Positions 33,606 through 42,190 of a stretch of 55,441 nt of DNA are shown piece after piece. Position 1 is the stretch's first letter; each line of letters starts with the position of its first letter. Both the position numbers and the translations under genes were made by a program. The notes below the pieces were generated by a model that was not told the origin of the DNA, did not search any database, and was given only the letters and a program-made list of their open reading frames with translations. The stretch spans positions 1 through 55,441 of the forward strand of contig NZ_LGDW01000437.1 in NCBI RefSeq assembly GCF_001280005.1, given 5' to 3'. The DNA comes from Streptomyces sp. NRRL WC-3618 (lineage in GTDB: Bacteria > Actinomycetota > Actinomycetes > Streptomycetales > Streptomycetaceae).

Positions 33606-34211
33606 ATGACGTTGATGACAGAGCGACCGATCACGATAAGCGGCACGGAGCCCCCCAGCTTCGAGGGCTTGCTCGACGCCCTCGACCAGCTCGACCTGCC
33701 GGACGGCTACAAGGCCGAGATCATCAAGGGGAACATCGTCGTGTCGCCGTGGTCGAAGGCGTACTACGCCGACGTAATGGATCTGGTCTGCGACCAGTTG
33801 CGCCCTTATTTGCCCGAAGAACACCGCATCAGCTGGGGACCCTTGTTGTATGTGTTCCCGGGCGCCGAACGCGCCTACGGCCCCGACATCCACGCCGCCC
33901 ACCGGCGTACTCGTCGGACCACCAGCAACCGTCTGGACGGGGAAGGTCTCTCCTTCGTCGCCGAGCTGACCTCCCCCTCCACCAGGATCGACGACCTGAC
34001 CGACAAGGTGCGGGTCTACGCGAAGGCAGGCGTCCCCGTCTACCTGGTCCTCGACATGCAGCAGGAAGAGGCCAGCCTGTTCCTGGAGCCGTACGAGCAC
34101 GGCTACAAGTCCCGTCTGACCAAGCCGTTCGGGGAGAAGCTCTACATCCCCGACCCCTTCGGCTGCGAACTCGACACCGCCGGTTTCCAGGCCCCTCCGG
34201 ACGAGAGCTGA
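33606..34211 (+). CDS. Uma2-family putative PD-(D/E)XK nuclease
   Basis: 201 residues from ATG 33606 after AAGGG. The Uma2/DUF820 pattern is present: DLPDGYKAEIIKGNIVVSP, GPDIHAAHR with the catalytic Asp, VAELTSPSTRIDDLTDKVRVYAKAGVPVYLVLD with E and the D...K motif, matching a restriction-endonuclease-like core. These proteins are numerous in Streptomyces and their biological role is unknown. A strong shared terminator separates it from purA. Confidence 0.9.
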   Translation: MTLMTERPITISGTEPPSFEGLLDALDQLDLPDGYKAEIIKGNIVVSPWSKAYYADVMDLVCDQLRPYLPEEHRISWGPLLYVFPGAERAYGPDIHAAHRRTRRTTSNRLDGEGLSFVAELTSPSTRIDDLTDKVRVYAKAGVPVYLVLDMQQEEASLFLEPYEHGYKSRLTKPFGEKLYIPDPFGCELDTAGFQAPPDES

Positions 34212-34223
34212 TCCCGGAACGCA

Positions 34224-34258
34224 AGGTGGGGCACCCCGTCGGACGGGGTGCCCCACCT
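34224..34258. terminator. Strong bidirectional terminator between Uma2 gene and purA
   Basis: AGGTGGGGCACCCCGTC (34224-34240) and GACGGGGTGCCCCACCT (34242-34258) are perfect mirror images. They form a long GC stem with a very short loop, followed by CTGTTTTC on the plus strand. The two flanking genes converge on it, so it can end both transcripts. Confidence 0.9.
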
Positions 34259-34277
34259 CTGTTTTCGGCTGTCCGCG

Positions 34278-35561
34278 TCAGATGAACGAGTTGATCTCGA
34301 TCGTCTCCGTGCGCCCCGGGCCGACGCCGATCGCCGAGATCGGTGCGCCGGACATCTCCTCCAGGGCCTTCACGTACGCCTGGGCGTTCTTCGGGAGGTC
34401 CGAGAACGACTTGGCCTTCGTGATGTCCTCGGACCAGCCGGGGAGGGTCTCGTAGATCGGCTTCGCGTGGTGGAAGTCGGTCTGGGAGTACGGGAGTTCC
34501 TCGACGCGCTTGCCGTCGATCTCGTACGCCACGCAGACCGGGATCTCCTCCCAGCCGGTGAGGACGTCGAGCTTGGTGAGGAAGAAGTCGGTCAGGCCGT
34601 TCACTCGGGTCGCGTACCGTGCGATGACCGCGTCGAACCAGCCGCAGCGCCGGTCGCGGCCGGTGGTGACGCCCCGTTCGCCGCCGATACGGCGCAGCGC
34701 GGCGCCGTCCTCGTCGAAGAGCTCGGTCGGGAAGGGGCCGGCGCCGACACGGGTCGTGTACGCCTTCAGGATGCCGATGACCCGGCTGATCTTCGTCGGG
34801 CCGACACCCGCACCCGTGCAGGCGCCGCCCGCGGTCGGGTTGGACGACGTGACGAAGGGGTACGTGCCGTGGTCGATGTCCAGGAGCGTGCCCTGGCCGC
34901 CCTCGAAGAGGACCACCTTGTTGTCGTCGAGCGCCTTGTTGAGCACCAGGACGGTGTCGGCGACGTACGGCTTGAGCCGGTCCGCGTAGGTGAGGAGTTC
35001 CTCGACGATCTGCTCGGCCTCGATCGCCCGGCGGTTGAAGACCTTGGTCAGGAGCTGGTTCTTGCCGTCCAGCGCCGCCTCGACCTTCTGCGTCAGGATC
35101 GACTCGTCGTACAGGTCCTGGACGCGGATACCGACCCGGTTGATCTTGTCGGCGTACGTCGGGCCGATACCGCGCCCCGTCGTACCGATCTTCCGCTTCC
35201 CGAGGAAGCGTTCCGTCACCTTGTCGACGGTGACGTTGTACGGGGTGATGATGTGAGCGTTACCGCTGATCAGGAGCTTGGACGTGTCGACGCCTCGCTC
35301 GTTCAGCCCGTTCAGCTCGGAGAACAGGACCGACGGGTCGACGACGACGCCGTTGCCGATGACGGGTGTGCATTCAGGTGTGAGGATTCCGGAAGGGAGG
35401 AGGTGCAGGGCGTACTTCTGATCGCCCACGACTACCGTGTGGCCGGCGTTGTTGCCGCCCTGGTAGCGCACCACATAGTCCACAGACCCGCCAAGCAGGT
35501 CCGTGGCCTTCCCCTTACCTTCGTCACCCCACTGAGCACCGAGCAGCACAAGTGCGGGCAC
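34278..35561 (-). CDS. purA: Adenylosuccinate synthetase
   Basis: 427 residues from GTG 35561 ([18 protein letters not shown]). Converts IMP and aspartate with GTP to adenylosuccinate in AMP synthesis. All signatures are seen: [14 protein letters not shown], the catalytic His in [24 protein letters not shown], the Arg loop and [12 protein letters not shown] near the C-terminus. An in-frame extension upstream of 35561 runs through the intergenic region and is not convincing. Length equals the family norm. Confidence 0.97.
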   Translation of the reverse strand: MPALVLLGAQWGDEGKGKATDLLGGSVDYVVRYQGGNNAGHTVVVGDQKYALHLLPSGILTPECTPVIGNGVVVDPSVLFSELNGLNERGVDTSKLLISGNAHIITPYNVTVDKVTERFLGKRKIGTTGRGIGPTYADKINRVGIRVQDLYDESILTQKVEAALDGKNQLLTKVFNRRAIEAEQIVEELLTYADRLKPYVADTVLVLNKALDDNKVVLFEGGQGTLLDIDHGTYPFVTSSNPTAGGACTGAGVGPTKISRVIGILKAYTTRVGAGPFPTELFDEDGAALRRIGGERGVTTGRDRRCGWFDAVIARYATRVNGLTDFFLTKLDVLTGWEEIPVCVAYEIDGKRVEELPYSQTDFHHAKPIYETLPGWSEDITKAKSFSDLPKNAQAYVKALEEMSGAPISAIGVGPGRTETIEINSFI

Positions 35562-35695
35562 GCGCGTACACCCCTTCCGGGCGGGGCATGTCCAAGGCCA
35601 GGGGCGTACGCGTCTGAGCTCACGGCTCATGCCTCGTACACCGGCGACCCTCGTCGGCCGCAACCCGTCGGACCCGGATGCCCCGGAATAGACCA

Positions 35696-35723
35696 AGCCC
35701 CTGGCGCAATAGCGCAAGGGGCT
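35696..35723. other. Imperfect hairpin in the purA divergent region
   Basis: AGCCCC-T-GGCGC and GCGC-AA-GGGGCT can pair around AATA. It lies between the purA start (minus) and the kinase-like gene start (plus), 34 bp before the latter. It may be a leader structure, or nothing. Confidence 0.35.
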
Positions 35724-35756
35724 CTTGCACAAAGATGCTACCCGAGGAAGCGAGGC

Positions 35757-36653
35757 ATGACCGAGGTGGCGACTTCCGACCAGCTTTTCGTGGTCATCGA
35801 CCCGGTCGCCCGGCGGACGGACGGCGAGTCTGTACGAATCGCGAAAGACGTGCTCAGCGCGGGTGCGAGGACAAAAGTGTGCCTTCCGGAAGGGCCCGAG
35901 GAATTCGCTCGGGCACTCGCCAGAAGGGGCTCCCGCAGGCCGGTCGTCATCGGCGACGACCGGGCCCTTCTGCGTACGGTGGCCCTGCTGCACCGGCAGC
36001 GGGAACTGGCCGGATGCGCACTGTCCGTCGTCCCGGTGGGGGCGACCGCTGTCCTGTCCCTCGCCCGTTCGCTGGGGGTGCCCATGGGCACGGTGGCGGC
36101 GGCGCGGGCCGTCCTCGAGGGCGCCGAACGCCGCCTGGACCTTCTCGTCGACGACAGCGACGGCGTGGTGGTCGGCGCGGTCCGGATCCCGGCGGTACGG
36201 GGGTGGGCCGACTTCGGCGCCGACGGCTCCGGTGAGGCGGGGACGGACACCGGGGGTCCGGGTCGTCCCTGGCTCAGGACCTGCCAGTCCCTTGTACGGA
36301 CCCTGGCGGCACGGCCGGTCCGAGGGGCGCGGGGAGCCCGGGTGGCCCCACCGACGGGCAGCCCCGGGCCCTCGCGGCTGCGCATCGAGGTGGACGGGGT
36401 GACTCTCGTGGACCTCGACCAGCCGGTGGAGGCGGTGACCCTGACGGCGGGGGTGCCGGGGGGCGCCCGGGTGGAGGTGCGCCCGGTGTCGGTCGGGGCG
36501 GAGGCGACGCCGCTGGACGCGGTGGGGGTACGGGTGACGGTGTCGGGGACGGATTTCCGGTACCGGGCGGACACGGGGGCGGTGAGTGGGCCTGTGCGGC
36601 GGCGGACCTGGGTGGTGCGCGAGGGTGCGTGGGGGCTGACGTTGCCGGGGTGA
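35757..36653 (+). CDS. Degenerate diacylglycerol kinase-like protein
   Basis: 298 residues from ATG 35757 after GAGG. The N-terminal 130 residues follow the lipid/diacylglycerol kinase fold: [39 protein letters not shown], and [20 protein letters not shown], equivalent to the usual 'PLGTGNDFARALGIP'. The nucleotide motif GGDGT is changed to GDDRA and the Asn-Asp of the second motif is missing, so catalysis is doubtful. The C-terminal part (about 210-298) is a beta-rich domain as in the family. It is divergent from purA by 195 bp. Confidence 0.7.
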   Translation: MTEVATSDQLFVVIDPVARRTDGESVRIAKDVLSAGARTKVCLPEGPEEFARALARRGSRRPVVIGDDRALLRTVALLHRQRELAGCALSVVPVGATAVLSLARSLGVPMGTVAAARAVLEGAERRLDLLVDDSDGVVVGAVRIPAVRGWADFGADGSGEAGTDTGGPGRPWLRTCQSLVRTLAARPVRGARGARVAPPTGSPGPSRLRIEVDGVTLVDLDQPVEAVTLTAGVPGGARVEVRPVSVGAEATPLDAVGVRVTVSGTDFRYRADTGAVSGPVRRRTWVVREGAWGLTLPG

Positions 36654-36666
36654 GCCCCCGCTGCCC

Positions 36667-36686
36667 CTGGGGGCTGCCGCCCCCAG
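36667..36686 (+). terminator. Hairpin after the kinase-like gene
   Basis: CTGGGGGC and GCCCCCAG form an 8-bp stem with a TGCC loop, 13 bp after the stop at 36653. It is the left end of a dispersed-repeat cluster. Confidence 0.7.
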
Positions 36687-36710
36687 ACCCCCGCTTCGGC
36701 CCTGAAGGGG

Positions 36711-36850
36711 CCTCGTCCTCAAACGCCGGACGGGCTGAAGATGCGTGGGCGGCGCTGGAAATGTTCGGCCTGTACGGCCTCGTCCTCAAACGCCGGACGG
36801 GCTGGAGGTGCCGGCCGGCGCTGCTATTTCAGCCCCTCCGGCGTTTGAGG
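36711..36850. repeat. Dispersed intergenic repeat, two direct copies and one inverted
   Basis: CCTCGTCCTCAAACGCCGGA, continuing CGGGCTG, is at 36711-36737 and again at 36778-36804. An inverted version, CAGCCCCTCCGGCGTTTGAG, is at 36830-36849. A related CCCCGCTCCTCAAA piece occurs near 147-160. Such GC-rich elements commonly sit between convergent Streptomyces genes. Here they overlap the 3' end of the eutC reading frame. Confidence 0.85.
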
Positions 36851-37724
36851 AGCGGGGGTTCGGGGGCAGCGCCCCCGAGGACGGGACGGGAAGGGGCGGC
36901 GGGGGCGAATCCGACTCGTCCTTCAGCCCCACCCCCGTCAGCCCCAGCTCAGCCGCCCTCCCCATCAGCCCCGCCAGTTTCGCCGCCGCCGTCTCGTACC
37001 GCAGACCCAACGGGGGCCGGATGTTGGACAGGCAGTTGCGGTCCGCGTCCGTGGTCGTACCGGGGCGCGGGGCGTACGTCAGATACGCCCCCAGCGAGTC
37101 CGCCGCCGACATACCGGGCCGTTCGCCGATCAGGACGACCACCATCGCGGCACCCATGGCGTGGGCCACGTCATCGCCGAGGGCAACCCGCGCCTGCTCG
37201 GCCAGGATCACCGGCGCCACCCGCCACCCCGGGGGCAGCAGTGTCGTCGTCGCCCGCACCACCGGCGCCGCGTGCTCGTGCACGGCCCGGCTGGACAGCC
37301 CGTCGGCCACGACGAACACCAGATCCCAGTCGCCGCCGGGCAGGTGCGCGCGGTCGACGGCGTCGAGGCGGCGCCCCAGGTCGGGGCGCTGAAGGTAGGT
37401 GAGCCGGTCGCCGGCGGCGCTGCGTACCCGTACCGTCGGGATGCCCGGCAGCGCGGCGGCGACCAGTTCCGGGGCGAACGGCGAGTGCACCGCGTCCCGC
37501 GCGGCGGCATGCGCGGCCTGCAACTCCAGGCGGTGGCGGGTCGGGAGGGCCGAGCCCGCGCGGCCCAGACCGATCCGGGCCTGGGTGTGCCGCCGCAGCG
37601 CCGCCCACATGGTCAAGTCATCAGACACCGTCAGGTCATCCGACACCGTCAAATCATCCGACACCGTCAAATCATCGGACACAGTCAAATCGTCGGATAC
37701 AGAGGCCAGTTGACGATCCGTCAT
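36786..37724 (-). CDS. eutC: Ethanolamine ammonia-lyase small subunit
   Basis: With EutB it forms the adenosylcobalamin enzyme that splits ethanolamine to acetaldehyde and ammonia. 312 residues. The family core spans about 39-265 (MWAALRRHTQARIGLGRAGSALPT, FVVADGLSSRAVHEHA, VLIGERPGMSAADSLGAYLTY, RNCLSNIRPPGL-type end). Two oddities: residues 10-39 are five tandem SDDLTV/M units, and the last ~45 residues (SDSPPPPLPVPSSGALPPN onward) are translated from intergenic repeat DNA containing a terminator hairpin. The start overlaps the eutB stop by 4 nt. Confidence 0.93.
   Translation of the reverse strand: MTDRQLASVSDDLTVSDDLTVSDDLTVSDDLTVSDDLTMWAALRRHTQARIGLGRAGSALPTRHRLELQAAHAAARDAVHSPFAPELVAAALPGIPTVRVRSAAGDRLTYLQRPDLGRRLDAVDRAHLPGGDWDLVFVVADGLSSRAVHEHAAPVVRATTTLLPPGWRVAPVILAEQARVALGDDVAHAMGAAMVVVLIGERPGMSAADSLGAYLTYAPRPGTTTDADRNCLSNIRPPLGLRYETAAAKLAGLMGRAAELGLTGVGLKDESDSPPPPLPVPSSGALPPNPRSSNAGGAEIAAPAGTSSPSGV
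36860..36878 (-). terminator. Terminator-like hairpin inside the eutC 3' end
   Basis: TCGGGGGC and GCCCCCGA pair around AGC. On the minus strand this lies about 75 bp before the eutC stop codon, so the hairpin is within the coding frame. It probably was the original end of the eut transcript. Confidence 0.55.
37608..37697 (-). repeat. Five 18-bp in-frame repeats in eutC
   Basis: Five consecutive 18-nt units encode SDDLTV four times and SDDLTM once. Units differ by a few bases (for example TCATCCGACACC versus TCGTCGGATACA), so they are not all recent copies. Slippage would keep frame. Confidence 0.9.
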
Positions 37725-39115
37725 GCCGCCAGTTCCTTTCCGATCGCCGTCAGCGGATGTGCCGTACCGGAGACGTCCCGGATCGATCCCCGCTCGTCCA
37801 GCAGGCCGATACCGTCCAGCCAGGCCTCGAACTCCGGTGCCGGGCGCAGCCCGAGGACCTCGCGGAGGTACAACGCGTCGTGGTACGAGGCGGATTGGTA
37901 GTTGAGCATGATGTCGTCGCCGCCCGGCGTGCAGATCACGAAGGACGCGCCCGCGACCCCGAGCATGGTGAGCATCGTCGCCACGTCGTCGTCATCGGCG
38001 TCCGCGTGGTTCGTGTAGCAGATGTCCAGGCCCATGGGCAGGCCGAGCAGCTTGCCGCAGAAGTGGTCCTCCAGGGCGGCGCGGAGGATCTGGCGGCCGT
38101 CGTAGAGGTACTCGGGGCCGATGAAGCCGACCACCGTGTTCACGAGCAGGGGGTCGTAGCGCCGGGCCACCGCGTAGGCCCGCGCCTCCACCGTCTGCTG
38201 GTCGACCCCGTGATGCGCGTCGGCGGACAGCGCGCTGCCCTGCCCGGTCTCGAAGTACAGCGCGTTCTGCCCGACCGTCCCCCGGTTCAGCTCCCCCGCC
38301 GCCGCGTACGCCTCGTCCAGCAGCCCCAGGGTCACTCCGAAGGAGGCGTTCGCGGCCTGCGTACCCGCGATGGACTGGAAGACCAGGTCGACCGGTGCCC
38401 CGCGTTCCATCAGGTCCACGCTCGTCGTGACATGGCAGAGCACGCAGGACTGCGTGGGGATCCGGTACCGCTGGATGACCCCGTCCAGCAGTTCCAGCAG
38501 GTCACGTACGGCCTTGGGGCTGTCCGTCGCCGGGTTGATGCCGATGACCGCGTCGCCCGAGCCCAGCAGCAGACCGTCCAGCAGCGCCGCCGCGACGCCC
38601 GCCGGGTCGTCGGTCGGGTGGTTGGGCTGGAGGCGGGTGGCCAGCCGCCCCGGGAGCCCGATCGTCGACCGGAAGGCGGTCACGACCCGCACCTTCCGCG
38701 CCACGGCGACCAGATCGGCGTTCCCCATCAGCTTGGACACCGCGGCCACCATCTCGGGCGTGAGCCCGGCCGACACGGCGGCCAGGGTCTCGGCATCCGC
38801 CGCCTCCGACAACAGCCACTCCCGGAAGCCGCCCACCGTCAGCGCGGCCACCGGCGCGAAGGCGACCGGGTCGTGGGTGTCCACGATCAGCCGCGTCACG
38901 TCGTCGTCCTCGTACGGGATCACCGGCTCGGCGAGGAACCGGGTCAGCGGCACCTCCGCCAGCGCCCAGCGGGCCGCGACCCGCTGCTGGGCGGAGTCCG
39001 CGGCGAGGCCGGCGAGCCGGTCGCCGGAGCGCTCGGGGCTCGCGGCGGCGAGCAGGCGCGCGAGGGAGTCGAAGCGGTAGCGGTGGCCGCCGAGGGTCGA
39101 GGAGTACGTGCTCAT
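37721..39115 (-). CDS. eutB: Ethanolamine ammonia-lyase large subunit
   Basis: 464 residues from ATG 39115 (MSTYSSTLGGHRYRF). It holds the substrate and much of the cobalamin site. Family landmarks are AAVSKLMGNADLVAVARKVRVVTAFRSTIGLPGRLATRLQPNHPTDD, VIGINPATDSPKAVRDLLELLDG, CVLCHVTTSVDLMERGAPVDLVFQSIAGTQAAN, FETGQGSALSADAHHGVDQQT and GLDICYTNHADADDDD. Overlaps eutC (ATGA). Divergent from a permease gene by 144 bp. No microcompartment shell or EutA reactivase gene is nearby. Confidence 0.97.
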   Translation of the reverse strand: MSTYSSTLGGHRYRFDSLARLLAAASPERSGDRLAGLAADSAQQRVAARWALAEVPLTRFLAEPVIPYEDDDVTRLIVDTHDPVAFAPVAALTVGGFREWLLSEAADAETLAAVSAGLTPEMVAAVSKLMGNADLVAVARKVRVVTAFRSTIGLPGRLATRLQPNHPTDDPAGVAAALLDGLLLGSGDAVIGINPATDSPKAVRDLLELLDGVIQRYRIPTQSCVLCHVTTSVDLMERGAPVDLVFQSIAGTQAANASFGVTLGLLDEAYAAAGELNRGTVGQNALYFETGQGSALSADAHHGVDQQTVEARAYAVARRYDPLLVNTVVGFIGPEYLYDGRQILRAALEDHFCGKLLGLPMGLDICYTNHADADDDDVATMLTMLGVAGASFVICTPGGDDIMLNYQSASYHDALYLREVLGLRPAPEFEAWLDGIGLLDERGSIRDVSGTAHPLTAIGKELAA

Positions 39116-39165
39116 GGCGACGACCGTACGAGGCACGTGTTGCCGTCAGATTTCTAAAGGTCTGG

Positions 39166-39194
39166 TTGACAAACATTTAACGCCCCGACACCCT
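39166..39194 (+). promoter_or_regulatory. Possible vegetative promoter of the permease gene
   Basis: TTGACA at 39166-39171, a 17-nt spacer, then CACCCT at 39189-39194, about 65 bp before the permease ATG. The -35 is consensus and the -10 is weak. The AT-rich stretch 39148-39180 contrasts with its surroundings. Confidence 0.4.
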
Positions 39195-39259
39195 TGACCG
39201 ACTCATTCGGGCGACAGAGTTCCACCCCACCGGCAGCACAACCAGGAAGGGGCCACCCG

Positions 39260-40786
39260 ATGGCAGTGGACGAGGGCGTAGCCTCGGCGGACAGTACGGA
39301 CAGTGTGGGCAGCACCGACGCGGAGACGGTTCACCGGCTGAAGCCGAACGCGATCGGGTTGCTCGGCGTCGTCTTCATGGCTGTCGCCACCGCCGCGCCG
39401 ATCACCGCGATGACGGGCAACGTGCCCTTCATGGTGTCGTCGGGCAACGGCATCGGCGCTCCGGCGAGCTATCTCGTCGCAATGGTCGTCCTGGCAATCT
39501 TTGCCGTCGGGTTCACCTCGATGGCGAAGCACATCACGTCCACCGGCGCCTTCTACGGCTTCATCTCCTACGGCCTCGGCCGCACGGTCGGCCTCGCCTC
39601 CGGGCTGCTCGCCACCTTCGCGTACGTCGTCTTCGAGCCCGCCCTGATCGGCATCTTCTCGACGTTCGCGACCACGACCGTGAAGGACCAGACGGGCGTC
39701 CACGTGCCCTGGTGGGTGTTCGCGATCGTCATGCTCGCGATCAACGCCACGGGTACCTGGTTCGGGGTGTCGGTGGCCGAGAAGCTGCTGGTCGTCCTGC
39801 TCGGCACCGAGGTGACGATCCTCGCCGCGATGGCGATCTCGGTCGCCCTGCACGGCGGCGGCCCGAACGGCTTCACCTTCGGCCCGGTCAACCCGGTCAA
39901 CGCCTTCCAGGGCACCAGCGCCGGCCTCGGCCTCTTCTTCGCCTTCTGGTCATGGGTCGGCTTCGAGTCGACGGCGATGTACGGCGAGGAGTCCCGCGAC
40001 CCGAAGAAGATCATCCCCAAGGCGACGATGATCAGCGTCCTGGGCGTCGGCGTCTTCTACGTCTTCGTGTCCTGGATGGCCATCACGGGCAACGGCGAGA
40101 AGGAAGCCGTCGCGGCGGCCTCGTCCGCGAACCCCCTCGCCCTGTTCTTCAACCCCACCGAGCACTACGTCGGCCACTGGGCCGTCGTCGTCATGCAGTG
40201 GCTGATGATCACCGGCTCGCTGGCCTGCGGCATGGCCTTCCACAACTGCGCCGCCCGCTACATGTACGCCCTGGGCCGCGAGGGCGTACTCCCCTCCCTC
40301 AAGCGCACCATCGGCCGCACCCACGCCTCCCACGGCTCCCCGCACATCGCCGGCCTGGTCCAGACGATCATCAGCGCCGTCCTGCTGCTCGCCTTCTGGG
40401 CCGCGCACAAGGACCCGTACACGGGTACGTACGTCCTGCTGGCCATCCTCGGCACGATGGCGATCCTCGTCGTCCAGGCCGTCTGCTCCTTCGCGGTCCT
40501 GGCCTACTTCCGCAAGAACCACCCGGAGAGCCGCCACTGGTTCAGGACGTTCACGGCCCCGCTCATCGGCGGCGTGGCGATGCTCGCGGTGGTGGTGCTC
40601 CTGGTGTCCAACATGGGCGTGGCGGCGGGCCCGGAGTCGGACTCACTGGTCCTCAGGTCGACCCCGTGGCTGGTCGCGCTGATCGCGGCGGCGGGCATCG
40701 GCTACGCCACCTACCTGAAGCACCGGGCCCCCGAACGGTACGCGCTGCTGGGGCGGACGGTGCTGGAGGAGACGAAGGAGCGGTAG
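39260..40786 (+). CDS. APC-family permease, probable ethanolamine transporter
   Basis: 508 residues from ATG 39260 after AGGAAGGGG. About 12 membrane segments follow a polar N-terminus, beginning KPNAIGLLGVVFMAVATAAPITAMTGNVPFMV. It has features of the amino acid-polyamine-organocation family such as GNGIGAPASYLVAMVVLAIFAVGF and FAFWSWVGFESTAMYGEESRDPKKIIPKA. It is divergent from eutBC, so ethanolamine uptake is the natural role, though the motif evidence alone only says amino acid/amine permease. Confidence 0.9.
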   Translation: MAVDEGVASADSTDSVGSTDAETVHRLKPNAIGLLGVVFMAVATAAPITAMTGNVPFMVSSGNGIGAPASYLVAMVVLAIFAVGFTSMAKHITSTGAFYGFISYGLGRTVGLASGLLATFAYVVFEPALIGIFSTFATTTVKDQTGVHVPWWVFAIVMLAINATGTWFGVSVAEKLLVVLLGTEVTILAAMAISVALHGGGPNGFTFGPVNPVNAFQGTSAGLGLFFAFWSWVGFESTAMYGEESRDPKKIIPKATMISVLGVGVFYVFVSWMAITGNGEKEAVAAASSANPLALFFNPTEHYVGHWAVVVMQWLMITGSLACGMAFHNCAARYMYALGREGVLPSLKRTIGRTHASHGSPHIAGLVQTIISAVLLLAFWAAHKDPYTGTYVLLAILGTMAILVVQAVCSFAVLAYFRKNHPESRHWFRTFTAPLIGGVAMLAVVVLLVSNMGVAAGPESDSLVLRSTPWLVALIAAAGIGYATYLKHRAPERYALLGRTVLEETKER

Positions 40787-40805
40787 CGACAGCTCGTCAT
40801 CGAGT

Positions 40806-40842
40806 TCTCAGGCCCCGGGCGCGAAGCGATCGGGGCCTGAGA
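40806..40842. terminator. Terminator after the permease gene
   Basis: TCTCAGGCCCCG (40806-40817) pairs perfectly with CGGGGCCTGAGA (40831-40842) around a 13-nt loop, 20 bp past the permease stop. It lies between convergent genes and may act on both, although the xylanase stop is about 170 bp away. Confidence 0.8.
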
Positions 40843-41008
40843 CGAATAGCTTGATCTACAGCGAGAACCCCCGTGCCACGTGAAGAAACCCACCCGGCGC
40901 GCACGGCCCGCGCAGGGGCGGCGTTGACGGTGAGAGTGCCCGCGGCGGCCGGCGCGACAACGGCCGGTGTCGTCGTCAGGGGACGTCACGCGAGACGTGT
41001 TCGGGGGC

Positions 41009-42190
41009 TCATGGTGCCACCGTGATGGTGGAGTTGCCGCTGCTCCGGTATCCCTCGGTCGCGAGGATCATGTAGTGGCTGAAGCTGCCGAGGGGCATTC
41101 CCGCTCGCGCCCAGGCGTCGAAGTGGTTGCCGGTGGTGATGGTGCCGCCCGTCCGCTTCGATCGCCGCACACTCCAGTACTGGTTGAAGGTCTTGTTGCC
41201 TTCGACGGACGGGGCGTTGTAGCGCGTGGTCTGGTAGATGTCGTATGTGCCGCCGTCGCTGGTGACCGTGCCCTTGTACGTTCCCGTGGGCCGGTAGGTG
41301 CCCCAATTGTCGACGATGTAGTACTCGACGAGCGGGTCGGACGTCCACCCGTAGAGAGCCAGGTAGGCGTTGCCGGACGGGTTGAAGGTCCCCGAGTAGG
41401 TCACGCTCCTGCGTCCACCGTTGCTCCAGCCCTTGCCGGCGACGAAGTTCCCGGTGTTGCTCCATGAGGTCCTGTAGTTGCCGCCGGAGCCCAGGTTCAT
41501 GGAGACCGTGCCCGGTGTGTCGGTCCAGAACGAGTGGTAGTAGCCGTTGTCGGTGCCGGTCTGGTTCGTGGTGACGGCCGTACCGGCTTGCGCGGTGCCG
41601 GTCCCGGCCGGCTGGGTCGCGGCCGATTTCACCAGCTTCCACTGCTGGTTGGCGCCGCCCGTGCCGGAGTACTGGATGACGGCCCCGCCGTCGGCCTTGG
41701 AGCCTCTGCGGACGTCCAGGAGCTGGCCGCTCCTGCGGGAGGTGAGGGTGACGGCCGTGGAACCGCTCACATCCTTGATCCGCCACTCCTGGGCGGTGGA
41801 CGAACTGTCGTTCTGCTGCTCGGCGGCGGCCCCCTTGGCGGTCGAACCGCCCGCTATGCCGAGCACCTTGCTGCTGTTGCGGTTCACCAGCTCGTAGTAG
41901 CCGTCCCGGGTGGGCTTCAGCTTCCACTGCTGGTTGGGGGTGTGCTGGTCGGTCCACTGCTGGATGCGGGTGCCGGCGGCGGTGGAGTAGCCGTTGACAT
42001 CCAACACCTTGCCGCTGTTCACCGACACCAGCCGGTAGTAGGCGTTGGCGTCGACCGTCGCGGCCTGCGAGTCCTCCTGCGAGAACAGGAGATACGGCAC
42101 GACGAGCGCGGGCGCGCCGAGCAGTAGACCGGTCGCTGTCCAGCGACGGCGGTGCCGCCCGCGGCGTCCGCCGTTCGTGGGGTTCTTCAT
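41009..42190 (-). CDS. Secreted endo-xylanase (GH11) with N-terminal ricin-type lectin domain
   Basis: 393 residues from ATG 42190. A basic signal region ([23 protein letters not shown], cleavage likely near 44) leads to a beta-trefoil lectin domain at about 48-188 with QQW motifs in three repeats (PNQQWKL, QEWRIKD, NQQWKLV). A Thr/Gly/Ala linker (about 190-210) precedes the GH11 domain ([22 protein letters not shown]). Catalytic Glu289 ([12 protein letters not shown]) and Glu379 ([12 protein letters not shown]) are both present. It should cleave beta-1,4-xylan outside the cell. The lectin-first order is unusual for GH11, where binding modules are normally C-terminal. Confidence 0.93.
   Translation of the reverse strand: MKNPTNGGRRGRHRRRWTATGLLLGAPALVVPYLLFSQEDSQAATVDANAYYRLVSVNSGKVLDVNGYSTAAGTRIQQWTDQHTPNQQWKLKPTRDGYYELVNRNSSKVLGIAGGSTAKGAAAEQQNDSSSTAQEWRIKDVSGSTAVTLTSRRSGQLLDVRRGSKADGGAVIQYSGTGGANQQWKLVKSAATQPAGTGTAQAGTAVTTNQTGTDNGYYHSFWTDTPGTVSMNLGSGGNYRTSWSNTGNFVAGKGWSNGGRRSVTYSGTFNPSGNAYLALYGWTSDPLVEYYIVDNWGTYRPTGTYKGTVTSDGGTYDIYQTTRYNAPSVEGNKTFNQYWSVRRSKRTGGTITTGNHFDAWARAGMPLGSFSHYMILATEGYRSSGNSTITVAP

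Noticed and set aside
35562..36722. Upstream extension of purA by nearly 400 codons
   Set aside because: PurA homologues start at [18 protein letters not shown]; the extension is antisense to another gene and of Pro/Arg composition.
37608..37697. 18-bp array considered as regulatory iterons
   Set aside because: It lies inside eutC in frame, with substitutions compatible with coding; no origin features nearby.
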